This document shows, in pieces, positions 17,202 to 26,683 of a stretch of 64,000 bases of DNA (positions are counted from its first letter, which is position 1; each line of letters opens with the position of its first letter). The DNA is taken from contig NZ_JAMXEX010000003.1 of the NCBI RefSeq assembly GCF_025370775.1, positions 186,001 to 250,000 on the forward strand, in the 5' to 3' direction. The notes under the pieces were generated by a model that was not told the origin of the DNA, made no database searches, and saw only the letters and a list, made by a program, of their open reading frames with translations. A program made the translations under genes and the position numbers. This DNA comes from Ancylothrix sp. D3o. GTDB lineage: Bacteria; Cyanobacteriota; Cyanobacteriia; Cyanobacteriales; Oscillatoriaceae.

Positions 17202-17792
17202 TCAGTGCCTCCATCTCTCAATTCAGCAATTATTTTTTCCGTCTTTCTGCTAGCACGACGTTGCCCCTAAAGTCGTGCAGCAAAACTTGTAACTATCGCT
17301 ACCAAGTCTTGCCTTAACTCATCTTTGCCGTTCTCAGCAAGATTAACTATTTCTAGTTTTACTCCTAATCGAAGAAGCAATACGCTTAAATAATTCGTAC
17401 CAAATCGAGCCAATCGGTCTTTATGTTCCACGCTTCAGAATGTCGTAGTCATCTTGTTGTAGCAGTGCTTCTAAATGCTTTCTGTGGTCATTCAATCCGC
17501 TGCCGATTTCTTTTACGTTTCTAACGATTTGATAGCCATTAGCAATGGCGTATTCAGTCAACCGCTCTGATTGGCGGTTAAGGTTTTCTTTGTTTTCGGA
17601 GGAACAAACTCTACTTTAGATAGCGACCCGATTCTTCTTGACTTCGGTGGATGACGCTTGTGGCACGTAGTCAACGATGATTAGACCGCTTTCTGTTTGT
17701 CGTGCCGGATGTGGTAGTTTATTCGCTTTCCACCACCGCCACGCAGTTGTGTAACTTATGCCTATTGCTTTGGCGTAGTCAGGTAGTTTCAT
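17192..17792 (-). pseudogene. tnpA: Broken IS607-type serine recombinase (tnpA)
   Basis: From the ATG at 17792, preceded by a perfect AGGAGG, the frame reads MKLPDYAKAIGISYTTAWRW, the MerR-like DNA-binding start of IS607 recombinases, then VDYVPQASS. An in-frame TAA follows RVAI. The same frame goes on with SRVCSSENKENLNRQSERL and VKEIGSGLNDHRKHLEALL, the serine-recombinase catalytic region. A frameshift after DDYDIL leads to VEHKDRLARFGTNYLSVLLL and then LVAIVTSFAARL, a TAG, and a tail overlapping the tnpB start. Two nonsense codons and one frameshift make it inactive. The residue before the conserved serines is cysteine. Confidence 0.88.
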
Positions 17793-17871
17793 TTTGACCT
17801 CCTGACTAGATATTACTATCTTTGCTTACTAATGCTTATTAGCTTAATGAAGTTTTACCATACTTCAGCGG

Positions 17872-20800
17872 CTAAACGCGCCCCACCACACCGGCTATCG
17901 CCTTAACCAACTCCACCGGCTCAACAGGTTTAGCAATGTGCTTTTGGAAACCGGCAGCTTTGGCGCGCAATTGATCTTCTAATCGAGCGTAGGCGGTTAA
18001 AGCAATGGCAGGAACACTAGAGGAAAATTGGGAGCGAATTTGACGAATTAATTGATAGCCATCCATTGCCGGCATTTCAATATCGCTCACCAAAATATCA
18101 GGGACTTGTTTTGTTAACTCTTGTAGAGCCGCAGACGCAGAGGCTACCAGTATGACAGAAGCGCCGGCATCCGCCAAAATCATCTCCAGAAGTTCGCCGG
18201 TATCTGGTTCATCATCTACCACCAGCACCCGCAAACCATAGAGAGGCTGCTCAAAGCTTTGCCCATTTATTGATTGTTGGCCGGTTTGCGGTAAGGCAGA
18301 AAGAGAAGTTTCTGCGGGAGATAGTGTTTCTTTTGATTCTACCGGCACGAGTGGTAATTTTACAGTGAAAGTTGCCCCTTGCTCTAGGCCAAGGCTACTC
18401 GCAGAAACCGAACCACCGTGCAATTCTACTAAATGACGAACAATGGCTAAACCTAAACCTAAACCGCCGTGAGAACGGGTGGAGGAGCTATCGGCTTGGC
18501 GGAACCGCTCAAACACAAACGGCAAAAAGTTTGGATTGATGCCGATGCCGGTATCGCTGACTGTAATTTCCACCACGTCCGCACTTTGCTGCATTTTCAC
18601 CGAAATACTGCCACCTTTGGGCGTAAATTTAATTGCATTGGATAGCAAATTCCAGATCACTTGTTGCAGCCGGTTTTGGTCGCCATAACACGAGGAAACA
18701 GCCGGATCTATGAGGGTTTGAATCTCGATAGACTTGGCGGCAGCGGCGGGGCGCACGGCATCCAGGGCATTTTCGAGGACGGTGTTTAAGTTAACAGGGA
18801 TGATATTGAGACGCAACTTGCCGGTGATGATGCGGGAAACGTCCAGCAAATCTTCTATCAGTTGAGCTTGGGATTTAGCGTTGCGCTCAATAGCATCTAA
18901 AGCTTTTTCAAGGGTGGTTTGGTTAAAGGAGCGAGTTTGCAAAAGTGTTGCCCAGCCCAAAATTGAAGTCAGGGGGGTGCGGAGTTCGTGAGAAAGGGTA
19001 GCTAAAAATTCGTCTTTGATGCGGTTGAGAGTTTCTGCCTCTGCTCTGGCGCGGTGGGCATTTTGATACAATTTGGCGTTTTCGATAGCTAGGGCGGCTC
19101 GGTAGGCCAAATCTTCGGCAAAACCCAGGTCGATTGGGTCGTAACACCGGCCCCCCTCGGCACTGACAAAGGCAAGAACTCCTAAAATCCGCGAAGGAAC
19201 TTTAATCGGCACGATCATCACCGAGGAGTATCCTACTTGCCTTAAAATTTCGAGGTGTTCTGGATCTTTAGCGGAACTGACGAGTATTTCATCGCTAATT
19301 TCGGGATAAATTTCGGAGATGCCGGTTCGCAATACTTGCGCTGTGCCTATTGGCTCGTTTGGGTCGAAAGGATAGCGGATGGATAGCGCGCGGGCCCACT
19401 TTACTTTGTCTGGATCAACATGAGCTACTACTAACTGCTCGATGCTGTTGTCTTCGGCGACTAAATGAATCGTACACCAGTCTGCCAGTTGAGGTACGGC
19501 TAACTGGGCAACTTGTTCTAGGGTGGTGGAATAGTCGAGGGAAGATGCTAAAACGGCGCTGGCGCGGGCCAGAAATCGCTCTTGTTCTTCGGCACGCACT
19601 CGCTCGGTGATGTCAAATTGAATGCTTAAATATTGAATGGGCTTTCCTTGGGCATCCAAAAAAGGAACTATGGTGGTATCTACCCAATAATTTCTGCCAT
19701 TTTTTGCTTGATTTTGAATGGCTCCTTGCCAGACTTTTCCTTTTGACAGACTTTGTTGCCAAATTTGTGCAAATATTTCTTGAGAATTGCTGTCTGGATT
19801 AAGGGAAATATAGGTTTTTCCTAGCAGTTCTTCTTGGGAAAATTTGGAAATTTCACAAAATTTATCATTGACATAGATCAGTTGGCCGGTGGGATTTGTA
19901 ACTGATACTATCCCTACTTTATCTAAAGCAAATTTTATGTCTGACAGTTCTTTGAGTAAGTTTTGTAAGGCTTTTTCATTACGTTTTCTTTCTGTGATGT
20001 CTAATATGGCGGCTACGCAGCCTCGACTTTTATTTTCTTCGTCAAATAAAGGAGCGGCTGATATGAGGACGTTTTTGATTTTTCCATCTGCAAATACTAT
20101 CTCGCATTCTGCATCTAAAACTTCAACGCCATTAGCTGCACAATATTGCAGGGGCATTTCTTCTGGCAACATTTCTTTGCCGTTTTTACAGGCTTTTATA
20201 TGAGTGGGTTTTTCTGATTCTATTGCTGTGAGTGAGGCGTTGCCTTTGACCTCAATTTCTAGCCATTTGGCAAAGTAGGGGTTTGCTTGAATGCGCCGGC
20301 ACTCCGGATCTAATGCTATGCCAATGCCAATGGGCATGACTTCGAGTAAGGTTTCAAATTCGGCTACGGTTCGCTGTAGTTGGGTGTTGAGGTTAATAAT
20401 TTTTTCTTGGGTAGCTCTGCGTTCGCTGATATCGTTGATAAAGGCTACAAATCCTTGGACTTCTCCTTGTTCGCCAAAATGGGGTACATAGGTGGCTTCG
20501 ATGTATTGTGGTAAGCCTTCTTTGTCGGGTAGTGTTTCTTCGTAGGTGATTTTTTCTCCGCTAAGGGCGCGTTTGATATAAGGTTCTATTTGCTGATAAA
20601 TTTCGTTTCCTACAACTTCTTCTAGGGGTTTACTGACAATTTCATGGCGGTTTCTTTTGAACCAGGTTTCGTAGGTATGATTGATAAAAACATAGCGTTC
20701 TTCTTTGTCAATATAAGATATGAGGTAAGGCAAGCTATCAGTTACTAACCTAATCATTTCTTCGCGGGATTTTAAGCTAACTTCTGCTTGTTTTCGTTCT

Positions 20801-22014
20801 GTTATATCCACGCAAGAACCAATATAGCCCACAAACCTGCCATCGGCGGTAAATCGGGGGATGCCGGTGTCTAATAACCACCTATATTCTCCATCATGGC
20901 GCTTAAGCCTATATTCCATTTGAAAGCTGTCGCGCCGGTAAAATGAAGTGCTATAAATCTCTAAACAATGTTTAAAATCTTCTGGATGTACGCCTTCTGT
21001 CCAGCCGTTTCCGCTTTCTTGTTCCATTGTTCTGCCGGTGAAGTCTAGCCAGGACTTATTAAAGTAATTACACAGTTGATCTTGGCCAGACATCCATATT
21101 AAAACCGGCGCGGTATCTGCCATGATCCGAAATCTTTTTTCGCTTTCTTCTAAGGATTGTTGTAATTGTTTGGCAAGGGTAATGTCTCGTTGAGTTCCCC
21201 AAGCTCTGACAAGATATCCATTTTCTATGATGCCGATTAAGCTATTTAAAAAATATTTTGAGTTGCCTTCTTTATCAATTTCGTGGGACTCGGCATTGCT
21301 GATTCGGTAGCCTGAACTGATAAAATTTTGTAGGTATTCGGTATTTTTTGGATCAGAAGTAATCAGGAAATCTTTAAGCTTGACTCCAATCAGTTCACTG
21401 GCTTTTGTAAAGCCATACATTTGGGCCATTACGTCGTTACATTCGGAGAGATAGGCAGATTCATAAAAGCGTTGAATTTGTTCATCTTCGGGCGTGTCTA
21501 TTGATAGAGAACCAGGCATATCAAAGCACCAAATACCCTCAGAACTTTGCTCAACAAATGTGCGGTAGCGTTTTTCTGTTTCTTCCCAATTTTGTTGTAT
21601 TTGGTTGAGTTTACTGGGTTCTGGAATACTGCTAGGGGAGGATGTTTGTTCTGTTTTAATGCCACGCTGACTGGCTTGGTGGGTTAGGAAGGCAATCGAA
21701 GTGAATAAAACCCAATCTATGATGCTATCTGCTGTGATTGTCAAGCTATATTGGGGGGGCATAAAAAAGTAATTTATGGCCAAGGTAGAGAGGAGGCTGG
21801 TGAAAATGGCTGGTTTGAGTTGGCTTTGCCATGAAATATAGGCGACGGCACCCATAAAGGGAAGGCTGAGGTTGTGCTCGATCACCGGCATCGTTAGCTT
21901 GGCTACGATGGTGGCGATGATGACGCTGAGAATTGCCTTCGCGTAGGGTTTAAAAAGCCGGGGGGCTAGTTCTATGGATTTGAATGTTTGATGATCACGG
22001 TTTGGCGTTGGCAT
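17872..22014 (-). CDS. Large hybrid sensor histidine kinase (PAS, GAF, kinase, receiver)
   Basis: A 1380-residue membrane-bound hybrid kinase. The N-terminus has the KdpD-like DUF4118 set of membrane helices (residues about 20-115). About five PAS/PAC domains follow to about 815; several end with the ITERK-type linker, for example VDITERKQAE. A GAF domain covers about 825-985. The kinase core has the H-box FLATLSHELRTPLTSILGW, the N-box QVIWNLLSNAIKFTP, and G-boxes VSDTGIGI and GGLGLGLAIV. A C-terminal receiver starts LRVLVVDDEPDTGE, with phosphoacceptor Asp in VSDIEMPAMDGY and Lys in HIAKPVEP. No cognate regulator lies alongside. The ligand is unknown; the first PAS near SSEGIWCFDMPGSL is unusual. 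Confidence 0.95.
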   Translation of the reverse strand: MPTPNRDHQTFKSIELAPRLFKPYAKAILSVIIATIVAKLTMPVIEHNLSLPFMGAVAYISWQSQLKPAIFTSLLSTLAINYFFMPPQYSLTITADSIIDWVLFTSIAFLTHQASQRGIKTEQTSSPSSIPEPSKLNQIQQNWEETEKRYRTFVEQSSEGIWCFDMPGSLSIDTPEDEQIQRFYESAYLSECNDVMAQMYGFTKASELIGVKLKDFLITSDPKNTEYLQNFISSGYRISNAESHEIDKEGNSKYFLNSLIGIIENGYLVRAWGTQRDITLAKQLQQSLEESEKRFRIMADTAPVLIWMSGQDQLCNYFNKSWLDFTGRTMEQESGNGWTEGVHPEDFKHCLEIYSTSFYRRDSFQMEYRLKRHDGEYRWLLDTGIPRFTADGRFVGYIGSCVDITERKQAEVSLKSREEMIRLVTDSLPYLISYIDKEERYVFINHTYETWFKRNRHEIVSKPLEEVVGNEIYQQIEPYIKRALSGEKITYEETLPDKEGLPQYIEATYVPHFGEQGEVQGFVAFINDISERRATQEKIINLNTQLQRTVAEFETLLEVMPIGIGIALDPECRRIQANPYFAKWLEIEVKGNASLTAIESEKPTHIKACKNGKEMLPEEMPLQYCAANGVEVLDAECEIVFADGKIKNVLISAAPLFDEENKSRGCVAAILDITERKRNEKALQNLLKELSDIKFALDKVGIVSVTNPTGQLIYVNDKFCEISKFSQEELLGKTYISLNPDSNSQEIFAQIWQQSLSKGKVWQGAIQNQAKNGRNYWVDTTIVPFLDAQGKPIQYLSIQFDITERVRAEEQERFLARASAVLASSLDYSTTLEQVAQLAVPQLADWCTIHLVAEDNSIEQLVVAHVDPDKVKWARALSIRYPFDPNEPIGTAQVLRTGISEIYPEISDEILVSSAKDPEHLEILRQVGYSSVMIVPIKVPSRILGVLAFVSAEGGRCYDPIDLGFAEDLAYRAALAIENAKLYQNAHRARAEAETLNRIKDEFLATLSHELRTPLTSILGWATLLQTRSFNQTTLEKALDAIERNAKSQAQLIEDLLDVSRIITGKLRLNIIPVNLNTVLENALDAVRPAAAAKSIEIQTLIDPAVSSCYGDQNRLQQVIWNLLSNAIKFTPKGGSISVKMQQSADVVEITVSDTGIGINPNFLPFVFERFRQADSSSTRSHGGLGLGLAIVRHLVELHGGSVSASSLGLEQGATFTVKLPLVPVESKETLSPAETSLSALPQTGQQSINGQSFEQPLYGLRVLVVDDEPDTGELLEMILADAGASVILVASASAALQELTKQVPDILVSDIEMPAMDGYQLIRQIRSQFSSSVPAIALTAYARLEDQLRAKAAGFQKHIAKPVEPVELVKAIAGVVGRV

Positions 22015-22282
22015 CTAATTGTTGTTGTAGCTCGATCTCTCCCTTATTGTAATTATGACTCTTGACTAGATGTGTGGCAATAAGTTGAAGGGTTTGCCGG
22101 GGTGTTTGTTAAGTAGCTTTTCCTGATGCCGGTTTGTTGAGGTTGGCTTTTTTATTTATATGGCTTGGTTAATTTTTTTAACAAAACAGGTTTGTTTATA
22201 AAAATCGTCTGTCATTTCTCAACAAAAAAAGCGACAATATAACTATAGGCTTAAAGAGGCGTTTATCGTCGTCTCAAAGGTT

Positions 22283-22468
22283 ATGAATAAACTAAATCTG
22301 GGTTTGGAATCTCAACTGCGATCTGCGGCCAATATTTTAGAAAAATCAAGACTGGGCCGGTGGGTTGAGGGTGCTATTGTTGGTTGGTTTTATATTTCTA
22401 GGGAGTTTGCACGCTCTTATACTATTTTGTCTGCACCTCATCCTCAATCGCAGCGCATTGAAGGTTAA
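22283..22468 (+). CDS. Small protein of unknown function
   Basis: I do not recognise this 61-residue protein (MNKLNLGLESQLRSAANILE and onward). It begins with an amphipathic segment, has one moderately hydrophobic stretch (WVEGAIVGWFYISREFARSY) that could lie on a membrane surface, and ends in a polar tail. AAAGG lies a few bases before the ATG as a ribosome site. It stands alone, divergent from the large kinase gene and followed by a decayed HAD gene. Reality is supported by the start context and sensible composition, but it could be spurious. Confidence 0.45.
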   Translation: MNKLNLGLESQLRSAANILEKSRLGRWVEGAIVGWFYISREFARSYTILSAPHPQSQRIEG

Positions 22469-22575
22469 GTTGGCAAAGAATATTGCTTAAGCCAATCAGT
22501 TGTAAAAATTTCGGCAACTGATTGGTGCATCTAAAGATGCCGAGGCTTATAAAATAACTAATTTTTGTTTTGTAG

Positions 22576-22931
22576 AGCGACACTGGCGAAATTGAATTTA
22601 TCAAACGCAGTATTAGTCATACGGAAAAGGCCCCTTACTTAATAGATACTTAATAGATATTGCCAGCGGTCAAGATCAAGTGGATGGAGATGGCCGAGCA
22701 TTTGCTTATCGTAATTTATCGAAATCAAAGTTGTAGGTGCCCCCGTCTCAGGTGATCTATGTCGGAGATGGTAGAGCAGACGTGCCTTGTTTTTCTCTCT
22801 TAAATGATGAAGGCGGAACCGCCATAGGTTTTTATAAAGGGGATACCATAGAAGGGTGGGCTCACCAAGTTGAGATTAGTGAAAGCCAGCGAGTAACCAA
22901 TATTGCCCCTGCGGATTATCATAAAGATTAG
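22576..22931 (+). pseudogene. Remnant of a HAD-type hydrolase gene (C-terminal part)
   Basis: Several stretches match the C-terminal half of HAD phosphatase-like proteins. The first is DTGEIEFIKRSISHTEKAPY. After a short frame disturbance at a TTAATAGATA-type duplication comes IASGQDQVDGDGRAFAYRN. After an in-frame TAG comes VPPSQVIYVGDGRADVPCFS, LLNDEGGTAIGFYKG and a tail. The last segment holds the GDG-x-x-D motif IV that binds magnesium. The N-terminal half with the nucleophile aspartate is missing. This is a dead gene, cut at its left side. Confidence 0.75.
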
Positions 22932-23046
22932 GAGTTAATGCTCTCTCTAACTTTAGGAATAGAAAATTTGTGAAAACAACTTTCTCTTCGCCAATTAAGT
23001 GTCGGAAAATAAAACAAGTATCACAACATCAAGAGGTAATAAAAGA

Positions 23047-23424
23047 ATGAGTCAACCTATTGGACAAACTCGTTGGGCAATCGCTGAAGGCTATATTCCT
23101 GGCTATGGTAATGGCCCCGAACCGCAGTTTACCAGCCATGAAACTGCCTGTCTACTGAATACCTCGAACGAGGATGCTCATGTTGAGATCCTGATTTATT
23201 TCGCTGATCGTGAGCCGGTCGGGCCCTATCGCGTCACTGTTCCGGCTCGTCGCACTAAGCATTTACGGTTCAATGACTTGTCTGATCCTCAACCAATTCC
23301 TCTTGATACCGACTACGCCTGTGTTATTGAATCTGATGTGCCGATAGTTGTTCAACACACTCGTCTGGATTCACGTCAGGCTGAAAATGCCCTACTTAGT
23401 ACGATTGCCTATCCCAGCAGTTGA
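23047..23424 (+). CDS. ASRT-like protein (sensory rhodopsin transducer family, PF07100)
   Basis: A 125-residue homologue of the Anabaena sensory rhodopsin transducer. From the ATG at 23047 it reads MSQPIGQTRWAIAEGYIPGY, then NGPEPQFTSHETACLLN, EPVGPYRVTVPARRTKH and VVQHTRLDSRQAENALLSTI, nearly collinear with ASRT. An upstream start at 22999 would add 16 residues outside the family. The family is a beta-sandwich; many members occur without a rhodopsin and have been proposed to bind small ligands such as sugars. No rhodopsin gene is in this window. It lies 81 bp before a GH13 enzyme gene on the same strand, so a role tied to sugar metabolism is a fair inference. Confidence 0.9.
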   Translation: MSQPIGQTRWAIAEGYIPGYGNGPEPQFTSHETACLLNTSNEDAHVEILIYFADREPVGPYRVTVPARRTKHLRFNDLSDPQPIPLDTDYACVIESDVPIVVQHTRLDSRQAENALLSTIAYPSS

Positions 23425-23505
23425 TAGACAACAGCATTTCAAATAACTGTACCTCATACAGTAAAACCGCCATGAGAAAAGTAGTTAAATTAGGCTGCGA
23501 AGATT

Positions 23506-25155
23506 ATGCAAACATTTTGGTACAAAAATGCACTTGTCTATTCATTAGACGTGGAAACCTTTATGGATTCCGATGGTGATGGTATTGGGGATTTTCGAGG
23601 GTTAACTAATTGCCTAGATTATTTAGCTGGTTTGGGTATTAATTGCCTCTGGCTTTTGCCATTTTATCCATCTCCAAACCGAGATAACGGCTACGATGTG
23701 ATGGATTACTATGATGTCGATCCCCGCTTAGGAACATTAGGAGACTTCGTAGAATTTATACATCAATCGCGCGAGCGCGGTATTCGAGTTTTGGTGGATT
23801 TAGTTGTTAATCACACCTCCATTGAGCATCCCTGGTTTCAAAGCGCACGACAAGGCAAAACATCAAAATACCATGATTACTATGTCTGGTCAGATAATCC
23901 CGAACCTAACCCTGCTTTGGTGGCATTTCCTACTGTAGAAGAGAGCATTTGGGAATATGACGAACAAGCCGGTGCATCCTATTTACATCACTTCTATAAA
24001 GAACAGCCGGATCTCAATATAGCTAACCCAAAAGTGCAGGAAGAAATTCTCCGCATTATGGGCTTTTGGCTGGAATTGGGGGTTTCAGGATTTCGGATTG
24101 ATGCGGCTCCTTTTTTGATTGAAGAAGTAGGCATGGAAAATGCCCATTTATTTGATTTAAAGCAATTCCTAGAACGGATGCGAGAGTTTTTGGCGAATCG
24201 TAGCGCCGATGCCATTTTACTAGCAGAAGCTAATGTCTCACCCGATCAAATTCCTGTTTATTTTGATGAGGGTAACAGAATGCAGATGCTATTTAACTTT
24301 TTGGTAAACCAGAATTTATTTCTGGCACTAGCACGACAAGATGCAGCTACCCTCAAAGAGGGGCTTAAAATTTTGCCTAGTATTCCTCACAACGCGCAAT
24401 GGCTCAATTTTGTGCGACATCACGATGAACTGACCCTTGATCGCCTTAGTGATGAACAACAACAGGAAATTTTTGCTGCGTTTGCTCCCGAAGAGTCTAT
24501 GCAAATCTTTGGCCGGGGTATTCGCCGACGCCTACCCCCGATGATGCAAAATGATCGCCGTCGCATTGAAATGACCTACAGTTTAGCGTTTACCCTACCT
24601 GGTACTCCGCTAGTGCGCTATGGCGATGAAATTGGCATGGGAGATGATTTGTCGCTAGAGGGACGGGAGAGTGTTCGCACAGTGATGCAGTGGTCAAACG
24701 CTGCGAATGGTGGCTTCTCAAAGGCGTCTCCTGATGCTCTAACACGGCCGGTGATTTCAAAGGGTGAGTATGGTTATCAGCAAGTTAATGTTGCTTTTGA
24801 ACAACGCGATCCGACTTCTTTTTTAAACTGGATGGAGCATCTTATTATTACTCGCAGACAGTGCCCGGAGTTTGGCAGCGGAAAATGGCGGATTTTAGAA
24901 ACCGACAAAAGTGCGGTTTTTGCTCATGCCTGTGAGGTAGATAAAACAACTGTTATTGCTCTGCACAACTTAAGTGATCAGTCTTGTATTGTCAACTTGC
25001 CAGAGATTCCGCATCAGCATTTGATGGAAATTTTTAGTGATAATTTTTCTTTGAGTAGACAGCAACAAAAGTATGATCCGCTTGATGAAAACTCCTATGC
25101 AATAGCAATCAATGCTTACGGATATCGCTGGTTTCGCATGAGTTCAATGGACTAA
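23506..25155 (+). CDS. GH13 alpha-amylase family enzyme, trehalose-synthase-like
   Basis: A 549-residue GH13 enzyme most like the trehalose synthase group (maltose-trehalose isomerisation). The start MQTFWYKNALVYSLDVETFM resembles TreS. The TIM-barrel motifs are DLVVNHTS, GFRIDAAPFL (nucleophile Asp near residue 198), ILLAEANVSP (acid/base Glu near 241) and FVRHHDELTLD (Asp near 305). A C-terminal beta domain ends the protein. The start ATG has a GC-rich context with no strong ribosome site. Amylosucrase or alpha-glucosidase activity cannot be excluded. It is probably co-transcribed with the upstream ASRT-like gene and the downstream flavoenzyme gene. Confidence 0.88.
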   Translation: MQTFWYKNALVYSLDVETFMDSDGDGIGDFRGLTNCLDYLAGLGINCLWLLPFYPSPNRDNGYDVMDYYDVDPRLGTLGDFVEFIHQSRERGIRVLVDLVVNHTSIEHPWFQSARQGKTSKYHDYYVWSDNPEPNPALVAFPTVEESIWEYDEQAGASYLHHFYKEQPDLNIANPKVQEEILRIMGFWLELGVSGFRIDAAPFLIEEVGMENAHLFDLKQFLERMREFLANRSADAILLAEANVSPDQIPVYFDEGNRMQMLFNFLVNQNLFLALARQDAATLKEGLKILPSIPHNAQWLNFVRHHDELTLDRLSDEQQQEIFAAFAPEESMQIFGRGIRRRLPPMMQNDRRRIEMTYSLAFTLPGTPLVRYGDEIGMGDDLSLEGRESVRTVMQWSNAANGGFSKASPDALTRPVISKGEYGYQQVNVAFEQRDPTSFLNWMEHLIITRRQCPEFGSGKWRILETDKSAVFAHACEVDKTTVIALHNLSDQSCIVNLPEIPHQHLMEIFSDNFSLSRQQQKYDPLDENSYAIAINAYGYRWFRMSSMD

Positions 25156-25190
25156 TTTTGTGTTTTAACTATCATTATTTCGGAGGTTTT

Positions 25191-26153
25191 ATGGCACATA
25201 TCGGTTATCACTCATCCCACGAACAGTTTAAGCCGAGCGAATTGTTGAAATATGTCCAAATGGCTGAACAAGCCGGCTTTTCCCTTTCTCTTTCCTCGGA
25301 TCATTTTTATCCCTGGAGTGAAAAGCAGGGGCAGAGCGGTTTTGCCTGGTCTTGGCTGGGTGCGGCGATGCAAGCGACTCCTAAACTTTCTTATCGGGTG
25401 GTGAATGCCCCAGGAGATCGATATCATCCGGCGATTATTGCACAAGCGGCGGCAACTTTGGCAGAGATGTTTCCTAATCGATTTTGGCTTACGGTTGGTA
25501 GCGGGCAAGCATTGAACGAACATATTACGGGTGGAAAGTGGCTGATCAAGGCTGATCGCAATGCGCGTTTAAAAGAATGCGTTGATATTATTCGGGCATT
25601 ATGGGCTGGGGAAACTGTGACTCATCATGGCTTAGTTTGTGTTGAAGATGCCAAACTTTACACGCGCCCTAGTGTTGTTCCTTTGATTATTGGTGCAGCT
25701 ATTACGCCAAAAACTGCGGAGTGGTTAGGAAGTTGGGCAGATGGTTTAATTACTGTTTCTCATCCAATAGATGAACTCAAAACTGTTGTGGATGCTTTTC
25801 GCCGAGGGGGTGGAGAAGGAAAACCAATGATTCTTAAGGTGCAGCTTTCTTATGATCGCACGGATGAACAAGCCAGACAGGGAGCTTACGACCAATGGCG
25901 GAATAATATCTTTAAAAGTGTGGTGCTCGGAGAACTTAAAACGGTAGAGCAATTTGATGCTATAGGGCAATTTGTGCAGCCAGAAGAGTTAGAGCCATCT
26001 GTCCGAATTTCATCTAATCCTAACCAGCATATTGAGTGGCTTCAGCAATATATTGAATTGGGATTTGATGAAATTATTTTGCACAATGTTAATCGTGAGC
26101 AGGAACAATTTATTGAGGTATTTGGAGAGAAAGTGCTGCCGGCGCTGAGATAA
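25191..26153 (+). CDS. LLM-class (luciferase-like) flavin oxidoreductase
   Basis: A 320-residue luciferase-like monooxygenase-fold protein close to F420-dependent glucose-6-phosphate dehydrogenases in layout: MAHIGYHSSHEQFKPSELLK, SLSSDHFYPWSE, NRFWLTVGSGQALNE and GADGLI-like GSWADGLITVSH. The ATG at 25191 has GGAGG nine bases upstream; an in-frame start 33 bp earlier adds unrelated residues. A subfamily of this type is described as having gone back from F420 to FMN (TIGR03885), which would fit a cyanobacterium. Substrate unknown. It follows the GH13 gene by 35 bp, in the same probable operon, suggesting a sugar-derived substrate; that is inference. Confidence 0.85.
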   Translation: MAHIGYHSSHEQFKPSELLKYVQMAEQAGFSLSLSSDHFYPWSEKQGQSGFAWSWLGAAMQATPKLSYRVVNAPGDRYHPAIIAQAAATLAEMFPNRFWLTVGSGQALNEHITGGKWLIKADRNARLKECVDIIRALWAGETVTHHGLVCVEDAKLYTRPSVVPLIIGAAITPKTAEWLGSWADGLITVSHPIDELKTVVDAFRRGGGEGKPMILKVQLSYDRTDEQARQGAYDQWRNNIFKSVVLGELKTVEQFDAIGQFVQPEELEPSVRISSNPNQHIEWLQQYIELGFDEIILHNVNREQEQFIEVFGEKVLPALR

Positions 26154-26683
26154 CAAAAAGTGTAGGAGTATTGGCGGTATGGGGGTTTTATTGCTCTACC
26201 GCCATCTTTGAAACTGTGCTGGTTGTTTAATGCTTGAGTTGGTTTGATATTATATCCGTTAACATCGGTTGCATAAAACATCCTTTTCTTATCTGCGTCC
26301 ATCTGCGTAGCGCTACGCGCGGCTACGCCTAACATCTGCGGTTAAAATTTAACCCTTAACTCTAAAAGATAACCTTCCGCACCACTCATATACTACCGAT
26401 GCCAACGAACACGAGATGAGAAAGTGATATTGATAGCTCAGTCAAACTGCCTCAACAATGGTTAATCGTGCAACCGGCCTGCTGGGGAAGACGAGTAAAA
26501 CGTTTATAAAGCTTGCCGGCAGGTCACTTTGACGGTTTTGTTTTGCCTAGTTTTCCTAAAACGCAGGCAGAGGTGAAAAAGGTAGTTTTAAAAGAAACCG
26601 GCTTTCTAAACCTATAAGCGTTTGTCTTGATTAAAAAGGCCACTGATGCTGTACAATGGGAAGGTTGTACTCTGTGCCGGACA
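26154..26683. other. Intergenic region with a composite repeat
   Basis: About 530 bp with no gene. At 26286-26346 lies a CTGCG-family repeat interrupted by GTAGCGCTACGCGCGGCTAC, itself a palindrome-rich element, so one repeat sits inside another. The remainder before purB has no clear promoter. Confidence 0.6.
26286..26346. repeat. CTGCG-family repeat interrupted by a second repeat
   Basis: TTATCTGCGTCCATCTGCG and ATCTGCGGTTAAAA are the two ends of the common dispersed repeat. Between them is a different G/C-rich element with GTAGCGCTACGC. Flanks on both sides are family-like, so the inner part is an insertion. Confidence 0.75.

Larger units (their letters stand above)
15880..17840 (-). mobile_element. 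IS607-type insertion sequence, recombinase inactivated
   Basis: A serine-recombinase gene and tnpB lie in the same direction with their ends overlapping, the layout of IS607-family elements. The recombinase is broken by two stops and a frameshift, while tnpB is open. IS607 elements have no terminal inverted repeats, so the boundaries given are approximate. It can probably no longer move by its own recombinase. Confidence 0.75.
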
